From NCBI RefSeq assembly GCF_030818255.1, contig NZ_JAUTAG010000001.1, positions 310,001 to 374,000 on the forward strand: a stretch of 64,000 nucleotides of DNA, read 5' to 3'. Origin of the DNA: Microbacterium sp. SORGH_AS_0969. GTDB lineage: Bacteria > Actinomycetota > Actinomycetes > Actinomycetales > Microbacteriaceae. Under the pieces are notes generated by a model. It worked only from the letters and a program-made list of their open reading frames with translations, had not been told where the DNA came from and ran no database searches. The position numbers were made by a program, and so were the translations under genes. Of this stretch, positions 1-8,717 are shown piece after piece (position 1 is the first letter of the stretch; every line of letters starts with the position of its first letter).

Positions 1-7
1 GACCGGT

Positions 8-361
8 ATGGAGATCCTGCGTCACGCCGTCGTCCTCGTCCACCTCGTGGGGTTCGCGATCCTCTTCGGCGCGTGGGTCGTCGAGGCCGTGGCGCGCCGC
101 GTGCGCGTGACGCCGCTGATGAACTATGCCCTCGTGATCTCGCTCGTCTCGGGTCTGGCCCTGGCGGCCCCGTGGGGCCTGGAACACGACCTCAACTACA
201 CCAAGATCGGCGTCAAACTCGTCGTCCTCCTCGCGATCGGCGCGCTCCTCGGCATCGGCTCGGCGCGGCAGAAGCGCGGCGCCGACCTGGCACCCGCGGT
301 GTTCTGGCTCGTCGGCATCCTGACCCTGCTCAATGCCGCGCTCGCGGTGCTCTGGCGCTGA
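8..361 (+). CDS. Small integral membrane protein, function unknown
   Basis: A 117-residue, strongly hydrophobic protein with four likely membrane-spanning segments (about residues 5-24, 37-54, 66-85 and 95-116) and short basic loops (ARRVRV, RQKRG). It has no catalytic motif I recognise. The ATG lies seven bases from the window edge, so the ribosome-binding site cannot be seen and a longer N-terminus cannot be excluded. It is followed by a 13-bp-arm hairpin before the transporter gene, so it probably belongs to a transcript that starts outside the window. The membrane location is well supported; no function is assigned. Confidence 0.7.
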   Translation: MEILRHAVVLVHLVGFAILFGAWVVEAVARRVRVTPLMNYALVISLVSGLALAAPWGLEHDLNYTKIGVKLVVLLAIGALLGIGSARQKRGADLAPAVFWLVGILTLLNAALAVLWR

Positions 362-410
362 CGCGTCCGCCTTCCCAGCGCGCGCATAGACTGAACGGTC
401 GGCGGTCCCC

Positions 411-450
411 ATCCGGGATCGCCTCCGGGTGCTGTTCGGCGATCCCGGAT
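411..450. terminator. Inverted repeat, likely terminator after the small membrane protein
   Basis: Perfect 13-bp arms (ATCCGGGATCGCC at 411-423 and its complement at 438-450) around a 14-nt loop. No clear T-tract follows, as is common for actinobacterial hairpins. It lies between the membrane protein and the MFS gene. Confidence 0.5.
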
Positions 451-530
451 GCCAGCACCCCCGGCATCCGTCCCGCCCCACCCCGCGCTCCCACGACGGA
501 CGCAACCGATCGCTCTCTCGTCAGGCAATC

Positions 531-1982
531 ATGACTTCCTCATCCCCCACCGTCCCCGCGTCGTCCGCTCCCGCCAATCCGCGCTCCCGTGTCATCACCG
601 CGAGCCTCATCGGCACGACGATCGAGTTCTACGACTTCTACGCGTACGCCACCGCCGCGGTCCTCGTCTTCCCCGTCCTCTTCTTCCCGACCGGCAACGA
701 CACGACCTCGCTGCTGCTGTCGTTCAGCGTCTTCGGCGCGGCGATGGTCGCGCGGCCCCTCGGCGCGATCGTGTTCGGCCACTTCGGCGACCGGTTCGGC
801 CGCAAGGCCACGCTCGTGGCATCCCTTCTCACCATGGGTGTCGCGACCTTCCTCATCGGCTGCCTGCCGACCTTCAACGAGATCGGTGTCTGGGCGGCGA
901 TCCTGCTGCTGATCATGCGTCTCGCGCAGGGGTTCGCCCTCGGCGGCGAGTGGTCGGGCGCGGCCCTCGTGGCGACCGAGAACGCCCCGAAGGGCAAGCG
1001 GGCCTGGTACGGCACGTTCCCGCAGCTGGGTGCGCCGATCGGCTTCATCATCGCCAACGGCATCTTCCTCATCATCAACTTCGCCCTGCCGCACCCCGAC
1101 GGCACCGCCCAGCGTTCGGCGGAGTTCCTCGCGTGGGGCTGGCGCGTGCCGTTCCTGTTCTCGGCCGTCATGGTGATCGTCGGCCTCTGGGTGCGACTCA
1201 AGCTCGTCGAGAGCGAGTCGTTCGCCAAGGCCGAGAAGACCGGCGTGATCAAGAAGTTCCCGCTCGGCGAGGCCATCCGCCGCAACTGGGTGCAGCTGAT
1301 CCTCGGCACGTTCATCATGCTGGCGACCTACGTGCTCTTCTATCTCATGACGAGCTTCACGCTCTCGTACGGCACCAAGCCCACGGAGGCCGGCGCCGCC
1401 GCGGCCGCGGAGAAGGCAGGAACGCCCTTCGATCCGGCCACGTACGTCCCCGGACTGGGCTTCGGCTACACCGACTTCGTCATCATGCAGATCATCGGCG
1501 TCGTCTTCTTCGGCATCTTCACGATGCTGTCGGGACCGGTGGCCGATCGTCTGGGGCGCAAGCGTCTGCTGATCGGGGTGACGATCGCGATCATCGTGTT
1601 CGGTCTGACGTTCTCGTTCTTCCTCACGCCGCAGACCGACGCGGGCTCCACGCGCCTCCTCGTCCAGGCCTTCCTCATCATCGGCTTCCTGCTGATGGGG
1701 ACGACGTTCGGCCCGATGGGCGCGGTGCTGCCCGAGCTGTTCCCGACGAACGTCCGCTACACCGGCTCGGCGATCTCGTACAACGTGTCGTCGATCCTGG
1801 GAGCGGCCCTCGCGCCGATCGTCGCGGTGGCGCTCTGGGCGGCCGGCGACGGCAACCCGTGGCTCGTGGGCGTCTACCTGTCGGCGATGGGTGTTCTCAC
1901 CCTCATCGCCGTGGTGCTCTCCCCCGAGACGAAGGACGTCGACTACGACGAGAACATCGCCGCCGGGGCGACCGCGCCGTAA
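531..1982 (+). CDS. MFS transporter of the metabolite:H+ symporter (MHS) family
   Basis: A 483-residue permease with about 12 membrane segments. The N-terminal EFYDFYAY stretch (32-39) and the cytoplasmic loop GHFGDRFGRK (83-92) are hallmarks of the MHS branch of the major facilitator superfamily, which imports organic acids, aromatic acids or osmolytes with protons. A second loop, ADRLGRKRLL, marks the second six-helix half, and the length fits the family. The ATG at 531 gives a compact polar N-terminus; longer in-frame starts upstream would cross the hairpin at 411-450. The gene stands alone and ends in a strong hairpin. The substrate cannot be read from sequence. Confidence 0.9.
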   Translation: MTSSSPTVPASSAPANPRSRVITASLIGTTIEFYDFYAYATAAVLVFPVLFFPTGNDTTSLLLSFSVFGAAMVARPLGAIVFGHFGDRFGRKATLVASLLTMGVATFLIGCLPTFNEIGVWAAILLLIMRLAQGFALGGEWSGAALVATENAPKGKRAWYGTFPQLGAPIGFIIANGIFLIINFALPHPDGTAQRSAEFLAWGWRVPFLFSAVMVIVGLWVRLKLVESESFAKAEKTGVIKKFPLGEAIRRNWVQLILGTFIMLATYVLFYLMTSFTLSYGTKPTEAGAAAAAEKAGTPFDPATYVPGLGFGYTDFVIMQIIGVVFFGIFTMLSGPVADRLGRKRLLIGVTIAIIVFGLTFSFFLTPQTDAGSTRLLVQAFLIIGFLLMGTTFGPMGAVLPELFPTNVRYTGSAISYNVSSILGAALAPIVAVALWAAGDGNPWLVGVYLSAMGVLTLIAVVLSPETKDVDYDENIAAGATAP

Positions 1983-1991
1983 CCTCCGGAT

Positions 1992-2043
1992 GCGGAACAG
2001 CGGATGCCACGGGGCCTCGGCCTCGTGGCATCCGCTGTTCTGC
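1992..2043 (+). terminator. Terminator of the MHS transporter gene
   Basis: Twenty-base arms at 1992-2011 and 2024-2043 pair with a single mismatch around a 12-nt loop. The stem contains the GGATGCCACG/CGTGGCATCC element that recurs in terminators throughout this window. It starts 10 nt after the stop codon. Confidence 0.85.
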
Positions 2044-2045
2044 GG

Positions 2046-2089
2046 GTCAACCTTTGTTGACACATCCCAACGCGTCAACCATTATTGAC
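2046..2089 (+). promoter_or_regulatory. Twin palindromic operator-like sites in front of the small HTH gene
   Basis: GTCAACCTTTGTTGAC (2046-2061) is a perfect GTCAAC-N4-GTTGAC palindrome. GTCAACCATTATTGAC (2074-2089) is a second copy with one mismatch. The copies start 28 bp apart, and the second ends three bases before the ATG at 2093. TTGACA at 2057-2062 could serve as a -35 element inside the first site. The layout suggests autoregulation by the HTH protein that follows (inference). Confidence 0.55.
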
Positions 2090-2092
2090 GCC

Positions 2093-2308
2093 ATGAACGA
2101 CACCATTCGCGCCACCCTCGGCGGGCTCGGCGACGACGAGGAGCCCCTCTCCCAACTGCGGCAGCTCGCAGCCCTGCGTCAAGAGATCGCGCGCGTCGAA
2201 GAAGCCCAGGTGCGCCGCGCCCGACTCCGCGGGTTCTCGTGGCTCGCGATCGCGAGCGCGCTGGGGGTGTCGAAGCAGGCCGCGCACAAGAAGTACGGGC
2301 GGATCTGA
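2093..2308 (+). CDS. Small helix-turn-helix protein, probably self-regulating
   Basis: A 71-residue protein with an acidic, coiled-coil-like helix (about 15-45, LRQLAALRQEIARVEEAQ) followed by a C-terminal helix-turn-helix. The segment SWLAIASALGVSKQAAHKK (49-67) resembles a sigma-region-4/Xre-type recognition helix. Proteins of this shape in Microbacteriaceae often accompany Clp genes, but none is nearby here. The ATG at 2093 is chosen because the homology-like helix starts soon after it. No clear Shine-Dalgarno is visible: the region is occupied by the twin GTCAAC palindromes, so the mRNA may be leaderless or nearly so. A DNA-binding role is likely; its targets are unknown. Confidence 0.75.
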   Translation: MNDTIRATLGGLGDDEEPLSQLRQLAALRQEIARVEEAQVRRARLRGFSWLAIASALGVSKQAAHKKYGRI

Positions 2309-2495
2309 CGTTCCGAGAGCCTGCGGAGCAAGCGATCCGCACTCCTGAGTCCTCGAGCGGTCTCGCGCCGGACGGCGCCGGACCCGGGCATCGGTCGAGC
2401 TTTCACAGGAGTTTGGTCCACCGCCGAATCAGCGCGACCGACGTCGTCGGTGCAGCGGGGTACGGTCGAATCTGATGCCAGAGAACGAGGTCCGC

Positions 2496-4361
2496 ATGTC
2501 ATCTCCCGCTCGCGCGCGCGGTCGGCGCGGCCGTCGCACCCCCGAGGGGCCGCGCGCGTCGTTCCGCCAGTTGCTGCCGTTCCTGCTCGAGCACAAGCGC
2601 ACCCTCGCCGTGGTCGCCGTGCTCAGTGTGCTGGGCGCCGCCGCGACGCTCGCGCAGCCCCTGCTGGTCGGCGAGGTCATCTCGCGCGTGCAGAACGCCG
2701 TCCCCCTCGGCGCCCTCGTCTGGCTGCTCGTGGCCTTCGTCGTGCTGTCGTCGATCATCTCGGGCTTCCAGCACTACCTGCTTCAGCGCACGGGCACCGC
2801 GGTGGTGTACTCGTCACGCAAGCGCCTGATCGCCCGCATCCTGCGTCTGCCCGTCAGCGAGTTCGACGCCCGCCGCACCGGCGATCTCGTCTCGCGCGTG
2901 GGCACCGACACCACGCTGCTGTACGCCGTGCTCACGCAGGGATTCGCGGATGCCGTGGGCAACGCGCTCATCCTCGTGGGCGCCGTGATCGCGATGGCGT
3001 TCATCGACCCGCTGCTCCTCGGACTGATCGTCGTCGTCGTGGGTGCCTCGCTCGCGTTGGTCGTGTTGCTCAGCACGCGCATCCGCGCGGCCTCCGCCGA
3101 GCAGCAGGCCAGAGTCGGAGAGCTTTCGTCGGGGGTGGAGCGAGCGGTCGGGTCGATCCGGACGATCCGTGCTGCCGGGGCGACGGAGCGGGAGACCGCG
3201 GCCGTGACGCGAACCGCCACCGCCGCGTACGACGCCGGCGTGCGCATCGCGCGGGTGTCGGCTCTGATCGTTCCGATCGCCTTCGTCGCGCTACAGGTCT
3301 CGCTGCTCGTCGTGCTGGGCGTCGGCGGGTACCGCGTGGCATCCGGAGCGATCGACGTCGCGTCGCTCGTCACCTTCGTGATCTTCCTCTTCCTGCTCGT
3401 GCAGCCCCTCGCCTCGGCGATCGGTGCCATCACGTCGGTGAATCAGGCGCTCGGCGCACTCGGACGCATCCAGGAGGTCCTCGATCTTCCCCTCGAGAGC
3501 GATGGCGACCAGCCGCGGGCGGCGGGCTCGATTCCGGATGCCGCTGCGTTGGAGTTCCGCGACGTGCGGTTCCGGTACCCCGAGCACGTCGTGAAGGCAC
3601 GCGAGGCGGCGGCCCGGGAGGCCCGCTCGGTCCTCGCCGATGTCCACCTCCAGACGGAGGAGCTTCCCGCGGAGAGCGACCGCGAGGTGCTGCGCGGGGT
3701 GTCGTTCACGGTGCCCCGCGGGTCGCGCGTGGCACTGGTGGGGCCGTCGGGGGCGGGCAAGAGCACGATCCTGTCGCTCGTCGAGCGCTTCTACGACCCG
3801 ACCGAGGGGGCGATCCTCGTCGACGGCGTCGATGCGCGCGACCTCGCGCGCGACGAGCTGCGGGCCCGCTTCGGGTACGTCGAGCAGGACGCCCCGACCC
3901 TGGCCGGCACAATCGCCGACAATCTGCGGCTCGCCTCGCCCGCGGCATCCGATGCCGACTGCGAGCGCGTGCTGCGCGAGGTCAACCTCGGCGACGTGCT
4001 CGAGCGGAGCCCCCTCGGCGTCGACGCCCCCGTCGGCGAAGACGGCGTGATGCTCTCGGGCGGCGAGCGTCAGCGCCTCGCGATCGCGCGAGCGTTGCTG
4101 GCGGCTCCCCCGGTGCTGCTGCTCGACGAGTCGACCTCGTCGCTCGACGGCGTGAACGAGCAACGTATGCGCGAGGCGATCGACGCGGTGGCGACCGACC
4201 GCACGCTCCTGGTCATCGCGCACCGCCTGTCGACGGTCGTCGACAGCGACCTCATCGTGGTGCTCGAGAACGGCCGCGTCGTCGGTCAGGGCACGCACAG
4301 CGAGCTCGTGGCATCCACTCCCCTGTATCGGGATCTGGCGAAGCATCAGCTGCTGGTGTAG
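2496..4361 (+). CDS. ABC exporter, fused membrane and ATPase domains (half-transporter)
   Basis: A 621-residue protein with an arginine-rich N-terminus, an exporter-type six-helix membrane domain (about 30-315) and a C-terminal nucleotide-binding domain. Visible motifs are Walker A GPSGAGKST (about 416-424), signature LSGGERQRLA (about 520), Walker B VLLLDEST (about 540) and the switch His in VIAHRLST. The intracellular-loop region LPVSEFDARRTGDLVSRV fits the MsbA/lipid-drug exporter group, which acts as a dimer. The ATG at 2496 is preferred over the in-frame ATG at 2475 because only it has a GAGG sequence a few bases upstream. The substrate is unknown. The gene stands alone and runs into a repeat-rich convergent spacer. 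Confidence 0.88.
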   Translation: MSSPARARGRRGRRTPEGPRASFRQLLPFLLEHKRTLAVVAVLSVLGAAATLAQPLLVGEVISRVQNAVPLGALVWLLVAFVVLSSIISGFQHYLLQRTGTAVVYSSRKRLIARILRLPVSEFDARRTGDLVSRVGTDTTLLYAVLTQGFADAVGNALILVGAVIAMAFIDPLLLGLIVVVVGASLALVVLLSTRIRAASAEQQARVGELSSGVERAVGSIRTIRAAGATERETAAVTRTATAAYDAGVRIARVSALIVPIAFVALQVSLLVVLGVGGYRVASGAIDVASLVTFVIFLFLLVQPLASAIGAITSVNQALGALGRIQEVLDLPLESDGDQPRAAGSIPDAAALEFRDVRFRYPEHVVKAREAAAREARSVLADVHLQTEELPAESDREVLRGVSFTVPRGSRVALVGPSGAGKSTILSLVERFYDPTEGAILVDGVDARDLARDELRARFGYVEQDAPTLAGTIADNLRLASPAASDADCERVLREVNLGDVLERSPLGVDAPVGEDGVMLSGGERQRLAIARALLAAPPVLLLDESTSSLDGVNEQRMREAIDAVATDRTLLVIAHRLSTVVDSDLIVVLENGRVVGQGTHSELVASTPLYRDLAKHQLLV

Positions 4362-4448
4362 CGGGGTCGGCTTCGGCCGGCGGTCGGGCGCGGGGTGGGT
4401 CGCTGCTGGCCGCGGGCGGCTCGGGGCTTCGGGGCGGGTGTGCGCGCA

Positions 4449-4517
4449 CGCATAAACACGATCCGCGCACGGAAACACGCTCTGCACGCGTTTGCGTGAG
4501 CAGACAGCGTTTATGCG
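4449..4517. repeat. 69-nt palindromic element, copy 1
   Basis: Starts CGCATAAACACG and ends GCGTTTATGCG. An inner stem pairs GAAACACG with a degenerate CGTTTGCG. The right arm (GAGCAGACAGC) has drifted from the left arm (GATCCGCGC). Copies 1-3 share this drift, so they are closer to one another than to copies 4-7. Confidence 0.85.
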
Positions 4518-4619
4518 CGACCGCCACGGCGCGGACGCCCCGCGCGGACGCGCCCCGATACCACGGACCGCTGTCCGCGCGGGCTCCCGCGCCGCTACCC
4601 GCGCGGACTCCCGTCCGCA

Positions 4620-4688
4620 CGCGTAAACACAATCCGCGCACGGAAACACGCTCTCCACGTGTTTCCGTGAGCAAACAGCGTTTATGCG
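4620..4688. repeat. 69-nt palindromic element, copy 2
   Basis: Same length as copy 1. It starts CGCGTAAACAC (one change in the terminal arm) and ends GCGTTTATGCG. The roughly 45 bases following it resemble those following copy 1 (GACCGCCACGGCGC), indicating that element plus flank were duplicated together. Confidence 0.85.
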
Positions 4689-4811
4689 CGACCGCCACGG
4701 CGCCGACGCCCCGCGCAGACGCGCCCCGGCATCGCCGACCGGCGAACGGAGTCGCCCGGCATCGCCCGCACCGTCCGCGCGGGCCCCCGCGCCGCCGCTC
4801 GCCCGCCAACA

Positions 4812-4880
4812 CGCATAAACACGATCCGCGCACAGAAACACGCTCTGCACGCGTTTCCGTGAGCAAACAGCGTTTATGCG
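4812..4880. repeat. 69-nt palindromic element, copy 3
   Basis: Starts CGCATAAACACG and ends GCGTTTATGCG. Nearly identical to copies 1 and 2. The three starts are 171 and 192 bp apart. Confidence 0.85.
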
Positions 4881-4927
4881 ACGAACCGGTGCCGCGGGAG
4901 CGCTCGCGCGACAGCTCAGCGCCGCAC

Positions 4928-5020
4928 CAACGCCATCGCAACGGCTCGGCGCCACGCGAACGCCAGCGCAACGGCCCCGGCGCCGCGGCAACGCCCGTGC
5001 GACGGCTCGGGCCGGCGGGA
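4928..5020. repeat. Imperfect tandem repeat, unit about 30 bp, three units
   Basis: Units start at 4928, 4958 and 4989. They share the pattern AACGCC-N3-GC(A/G)ACGG-C-rich. Nothing indicates coding. Confidence 0.5.
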
Positions 5021-5057
5021 CGCCCGCGGGGCGCGGGTCACGCCCGGCGTGGACGTA

Positions 5058-5098
5058 CCGATGCCCCTCCTGCGCGCCAAGAACGGGAGGGGCATCGG
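5058..5098 (-). terminator. Terminator of pckG
   Basis: Perfect 13-bp arms, CCGATGCCCCTCC (5058-5070) and its complement (5086-5098), lie about 50 bases downstream of the pckG stop codon. Confidence 0.75.
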
Positions 5099-5148
5099 AT
5101 TCGAAGGGCTCACCCGCCCGCGCGGGAGGCGGGACGGGGCGAGCGGAA

Positions 5149-7032
5149 TCAGGCGCGCTGCAGGCGGTAGCGCAGGGCCGCGAGCTCGGCGCGGAGGGCG
5201 GCGGGAAGGTGCGAACCGAAGGTGTCGAAGAACTCCTCGGTCAGGTCGGCCTCGGCGAGCCACGAGTCACGGTCGATCGCGAACAGCTCATCGAGGTCGG
5301 TGGCGGGGATCTCGAGACCCGACAGGTCGAGGTCGTCCACGCGGGGCAGGCGGCCGATCGGGCTGTCCACGGCGTCGACCTGTCCGTCGACGCGGCGGAT
5401 GATCCAGTCGATCACGCGGGCGTTGTCACCGAAGCCGGGCCAGAGGAAGCGGCCGTCGTCGCCCTTGCGGAACCAGTTGACCTGGAAGATGCGCGGGGCG
5501 CGGTCGAAGCGGAGCTTCTGCCCCACGTTCAGCCAGTGGCCGAAGTAGTCGCCCATGTTGTAGCCGCAGAACGGCAGCATCGCGAAGGGGTCGCGGCGGA
5601 GCTCGCCGACCGTGCCCTCCTGCGCGGCGGTCTTCTCCGAAGACACCGTCGAGCCGAGGAAGACGCCGTGCGACCAGTCCGTGGCCTCGACGACGAGCGG
5701 GACGTTCGTCGCGCGGCGTCCGCCGAACAGGATGACATCGAGAGGAACACCCTCGGGGGCCTCCCAGTCCTGCGCGATCTGCGGGCACTGAGCGGCGCCG
5801 ACCGTGAAACGCGAGTTGGGGTGCGCGGCGGGGCGACCGGACGCGGGCGTCCAGGGCTTGCCCTCCCAGTCGATGAGCTGCGGGGGCGCCTCGTCGGTCA
5901 GGCCCTCCCACCAGACGTCGCCATCGGGGCGGAGCGCGACGTTCGTGAAGATCGTGTTGCCCCACAGCGTCTCGATCGCGGTCACGTTCGTGGACTCACC
6001 GGTGCCGGGAGCGACACCGAAGAAGCCGGCCTCGGGGTTGATGGCCCACAGGCGTCCGTCCTCACCCGGACGGATCCAGGTGATGTCGTCGCCGAGGGTC
6101 TCGACGCGCCACCCGGGGATCGTGGGGCGGAGCATCGCGAGGTTGGTCTTGCCGCAGGCCGAGGGGAACGCGGCGGCGACGTGGTACGCCTTGCCCTTCG
6201 GGTCGATCACGCGGATGAGGAGCATGTGCTCGGCCAGCCAGCCCTCGTCACGACCGATGACCGAGGCGATGCGCAGGGCGAAGCACTTCTTGGCGAGGAT
6301 CGCGTTGCCGCCGTAGCCCGAACCGAACGACCAGACCTCGAGGGTGTCGGGGAAGTGGACGATGTACTTCTCGTCGTTGCACGGCCACGCGACGTCGGAC
6401 TCGCCCGGCGCGAGCGGCGCGCCGACCGAGTGCACGGTCTTCACCCACGGAGCCCCCGCGGCGATCTGTTCGGTGACGGCGCTGCCCACGCGGGTCATGA
6501 CACCGATGGATGCCACGGCGTAGGCGCTATCGGTGATCTGGACGCCGATGTGGCTGAGGGGGCCGCCGACGGCGCCCATCGAGAAGGGGACGACGTACAT
6601 CGTCCGGCCGCGCATGGAGCCCTCGAAGACGCCGTTCAGCGTCTCGCGGATCTCGGCCGGGGCGATCCAGTTGTTGGTGGGGCCGGCATCCTCTTCGCGC
6701 TCGGACGCGATGTAGGTGCGCGACTCGAGGCGGGCGACGTCGCCGGGGTGCGAACGCGCGAGGTAGGAGCCCGGGCGCCACTCGGGGTTGAGCTTGATGA
6801 GCTTGCCCTCGTCGACCATCTCGCGAAGGAGCGCGTCGTTCTCGGCGGCGGAACCGTCGACCCAGTGGATACGGTCGGGCTGCGTGAGGGCGGCGACCTG
6901 GTCGACCCAGGCGAGGAGGCCGGGCATGCCGGGACCGTCGACGTCAGGACGCGCGCCGTAACCGGGGCGGGCGACGGGAGCGGTCGCGGCGGCGCGGCCG
7001 GTGGGGCGGGCGAAGATGTCGGCGAGGGCCAT
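5149..7032 (-). CDS. pckG: Phosphoenolpyruvate carboxykinase (GTP)
   Basis: A 627-residue cytosolic enzyme that converts oxaloacetate and GTP to phosphoenolpyruvate, GDP and CO2, the entry step of gluconeogenesis. The GTP-family kinase-1 loop with its hyper-reactive cysteine is visible as [13 protein letters not shown] (about 283-295). The substrate-binding region with GGRR and the PEFGD-like motifs of the family follow. Length and end-to-end similarity fit the actinobacterial GTP enzyme rather than the ATP enzyme. The start has a strong AAGGAG seven bases upstream. The gene is divergent from the RamB-like regulator across a roughly 110-bp shared promoter region, suggesting carbon-source control. 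Confidence 0.97.
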   Translation of the reverse strand: MALADIFARPTGRAAATAPVARPGYGARPDVDGPGMPGLLAWVDQVAALTQPDRIHWVDGSAAENDALLREMVDEGKLIKLNPEWRPGSYLARSHPGDVARLESRTYIASEREEDAGPTNNWIAPAEIRETLNGVFEGSMRGRTMYVVPFSMGAVGGPLSHIGVQITDSAYAVASIGVMTRVGSAVTEQIAAGAPWVKTVHSVGAPLAPGESDVAWPCNDEKYIVHFPDTLEVWSFGSGYGGNAILAKKCFALRIASVIGRDEGWLAEHMLLIRVIDPKGKAYHVAAAFPSACGKTNLAMLRPTIPGWRVETLGDDITWIRPGEDGRLWAINPEAGFFGVAPGTGESTNVTAIETLWGNTIFTNVALRPDGDVWWEGLTDEAPPQLIDWEGKPWTPASGRPAAHPNSRFTVGAAQCPQIAQDWEAPEGVPLDVILFGGRRATNVPLVVEATDWSHGVFLGSTVSSEKTAAQEGTVGELRRDPFAMLPFCGYNMGDYFGHWLNVGQKLRFDRAPRIFQVNWFRKGDDGRFLWPGFGDNARVIDWIIRRVDGQVDAVDSPIGRLPRVDDLDLSGLEIPATDLDELFAIDRDSWLAEADLTEEFFDTFGSHLPAALRAELAALRYRLQRA

Positions 7033-7145
7033 GTCGTCTCCTTTGAGCGGAATTCTGTGGTGTTCCCCTACTCTGACCGGCTCCTAGCCGATCTTTAGGC
7101 CAAAAGTTGTCAAAAAAACGGCCTTTCTTTCGATATGGTCAAGGA
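7033..7145. promoter_or_regulatory. Divergent pckG / RamB-like promoter region
   Basis: AAAAGTTGTCAAAAAAA at 7102-7118 stands out as an AT-rich island. On the minus strand it reads as TTGACA, a possible -35 for pckG. It also resembles the RamB site of Corynebacterium (AAAGTTTGCAAA-like). Binding by the adjacent regulator is inference. Confidence 0.4.
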
Positions 7146-8585
7146 ATGGCCTCGTCGCTCGAACTGACCACGCTCGGACACCGCATCCGCCATCACCGAC
7201 TCGCCCGCGGGCTCACGCTGGACGAGCTCGGTGCGCTGGTGGGCGTTGCGGGCAGCCAGCTCAGCCTGATCGAGAACGGGAAGCGCGAGCCGAAGCTCTC
7301 CCTCCTGCAGGAGATCGCCCGCGCGACCGAGACCGAGGTCACCGAGCTGCTCTCGACCGAGCCGCCGAACCGGCGCGCGGCGCTCGAGATCGAGCTCGAG
7401 CGCGCGCAGTCGAGCCCGTTCTTCCAGCAGCTCGGCATCCCTCCCATGAAGGTGACCAAGGGCACCAGCGACGAGACGATCGAAGCCGTGCTCGGCCTGC
7501 ACCGCGAATTGCAGCGCCGGGAGCGCGAGACGATCGCGAGCCCCGAAGAGGCGCGGCGCGCGAACACCGAGATGCGCCTGCGCATGCGCGCGGTCGACAA
7601 TCACCTGCCGGACATCGAGAAGCTGGCCGAGAAGCAGCTCAAGGCCGCGGGTCATTCCTCCGGCGCCCTGACCCACCGCACGGTGAGCATCATGGCCGAG
7701 CAGTTGGGCTTCGAGCTGATCTACGTCAGCGACCTCCCCCACTCGGCCCGCTCGGTCACCGACCTCGAGAACGGCCGGATCTACCTCCCGCCCGCGTCGA
7801 TCCCCGGCGGGCACGGCCTGCGGTCGATGGCGCTGCAGGCGATGGCGCACCGCCTGCTCGGGCACCGACCGCCCACCGACTACGCCGACTTCCTGCAGCA
7901 GCGCCTCGAGATCAACTACTACGCCGCCTGCTGCCTCATGCCCGAGACGAGCTCCGTCGCGTTCCTCGCGCAGGCGAAGAAGGACCGCAACCTCGCCGTC
8001 GAGGACTTCCGCGATGCTTTCGGCGTCACGCACGAGGCCGCCGCGATGCGGATGACGAATCTCATGACGACGCATCTCGGCATCCGTCTGCACTTCCTGC
8101 GCGTCGACGGCGACGGGGCGATCTCGCGGGTGTACGAGAACGACGGCCTCCCCCTGCCCACCGACGTGACCGGGTCGGTCGAGGGGCAGATCGTGTGCAA
8201 GAAGTTCTCGGCCCGCTCGGCGTTCGCCGAGCACAACCGCACCACCGAGCACTACCAGTACACCGACACCCCCGCCGGGACGTTCTGGTGCTCGACCCAG
8301 ACCGGCAGCACGTCGGACGGCGACTTCTCGATCACCGTGGGGGTGCCCTTCGACGACGCGCGCTGGTTCCGCGGCCGCGAAACCTCGACGCGCGGCGTCT
8401 CGCGCTGCCCCGACGAGTCGTGCTGCCGTCGCCCCGACTCCGAGGCGGCCGAGCGCTGGTCGGGCAAGGCGTGGCCGAGCGCCCGCGTGCACCGGCACAT
8501 GTTCTCGCCGCTCCCCCGCGGCATGTTCCCGGGCGTCGACGACGCCGAGGTGTTCGCGTTCCTGGACCGGCACGCGGGCGACTGA
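7146..8585 (+). CDS. RamB/ScfR-type (short-chain fatty acyl) transcriptional regulator
   Basis: A 479-residue regulator with an N-terminal Xre-type helix-turn-helix (about 5-60, RHHRLARGLTLDELGALVG and SQLSLIENGKREP). A long middle region includes an IrrE/M78-like section (about 180-290), and a C-terminal cysteine-bearing domain follows (CPDESCCRRPD near 425). This is the architecture of RamB in Corynebacterium/Mycobacterium and of Microbacteriaceae ScfR proteins, which control acetate, propionate and glyoxylate metabolism. The ATG at 7146 begins right at the HTH; a longer TTG start at 7107 would run through the promoter-like AT-rich island. Its position divergent from pckG fits control of gluconeogenic flux (inference). 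Confidence 0.85.
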   Translation: MASSLELTTLGHRIRHHRLARGLTLDELGALVGVAGSQLSLIENGKREPKLSLLQEIARATETEVTELLSTEPPNRRAALEIELERAQSSPFFQQLGIPPMKVTKGTSDETIEAVLGLHRELQRRERETIASPEEARRANTEMRLRMRAVDNHLPDIEKLAEKQLKAAGHSSGALTHRTVSIMAEQLGFELIYVSDLPHSARSVTDLENGRIYLPPASIPGGHGLRSMALQAMAHRLLGHRPPTDYADFLQQRLEINYYAACCLMPETSSVAFLAQAKKDRNLAVEDFRDAFGVTHEAAAMRMTNLMTTHLGIRLHFLRVDGDGAISRVYENDGLPLPTDVTGSVEGQIVCKKFSARSAFAEHNRTTEHYQYTDTPAGTFWCSTQTGSTSDGDFSITVGVPFDDARWFRGRETSTRGVSRCPDESCCRRPDSEAAERWSGKAWPSARVHRHMFSPLPRGMFPGVDDAEVFAFLDRHAGD

Positions 8586-8610
8586 CTGTCGCGAGGTCCA
8601 TGCCACCGGC

Positions 8611-8698
8611 CGTGCGAAACTCCCGAGAAACGTGGCGAGACATCCCCCACGGGACCGATTCAGCCGCCACCGGCACCGAAACTCCGGAGTTTCGCACG
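8611..8698. repeat. Wide-spaced perfect inverted repeat
   Basis: CGTGCGAAACTCC (8611-8623) is repeated inverted at 8686-8698 with 62 nt between. The element lies between convergent genes and is separate from the terminator that follows. It resembles the other small palindromic repeats in the window in location, but no second copy was seen here. Confidence 0.5.
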
Positions 8699-8717
8699 CG
8701 GGACGGGGGAAACATCG

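Larger units (their letters stand above)
4362..5057. other. Gene-free convergent spacer filled with repeats
   Basis: About 700 bases between the ABC exporter and pckG hold no credible gene. The content is three copies of the 69-nt palindromic element, partly duplicated spacers between them, and a roughly 30-bp imperfect tandem repeat at 4928-5020. Open frames crossing it only translate the repeats. Confidence 0.8.

Noticed and set aside
4449..4880. Possible CRISPR array (regularly spaced repeats)
   Set aside because: Repeats are 69 nt, palindromic and only three, spacers are over 100 nt and similar to each other, and no cas genes are present. It is a palindromic repeat cluster.
3291..4991. 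Frame translating the 69-nt repeats as RINAVCSRK-type peptides
   Set aside because: The peptide repeats come from the palindromic DNA elements; the frame is antisense to the ABC exporter and has no start signal.
4876..7098. Long open frame (740 codons) opposite pckG
   Set aside because: It is the antisense shadow of pckG, a typical artefact of high-GC coding sequence. It has no family motif and no ribosome site, while pckG is unmistakable.
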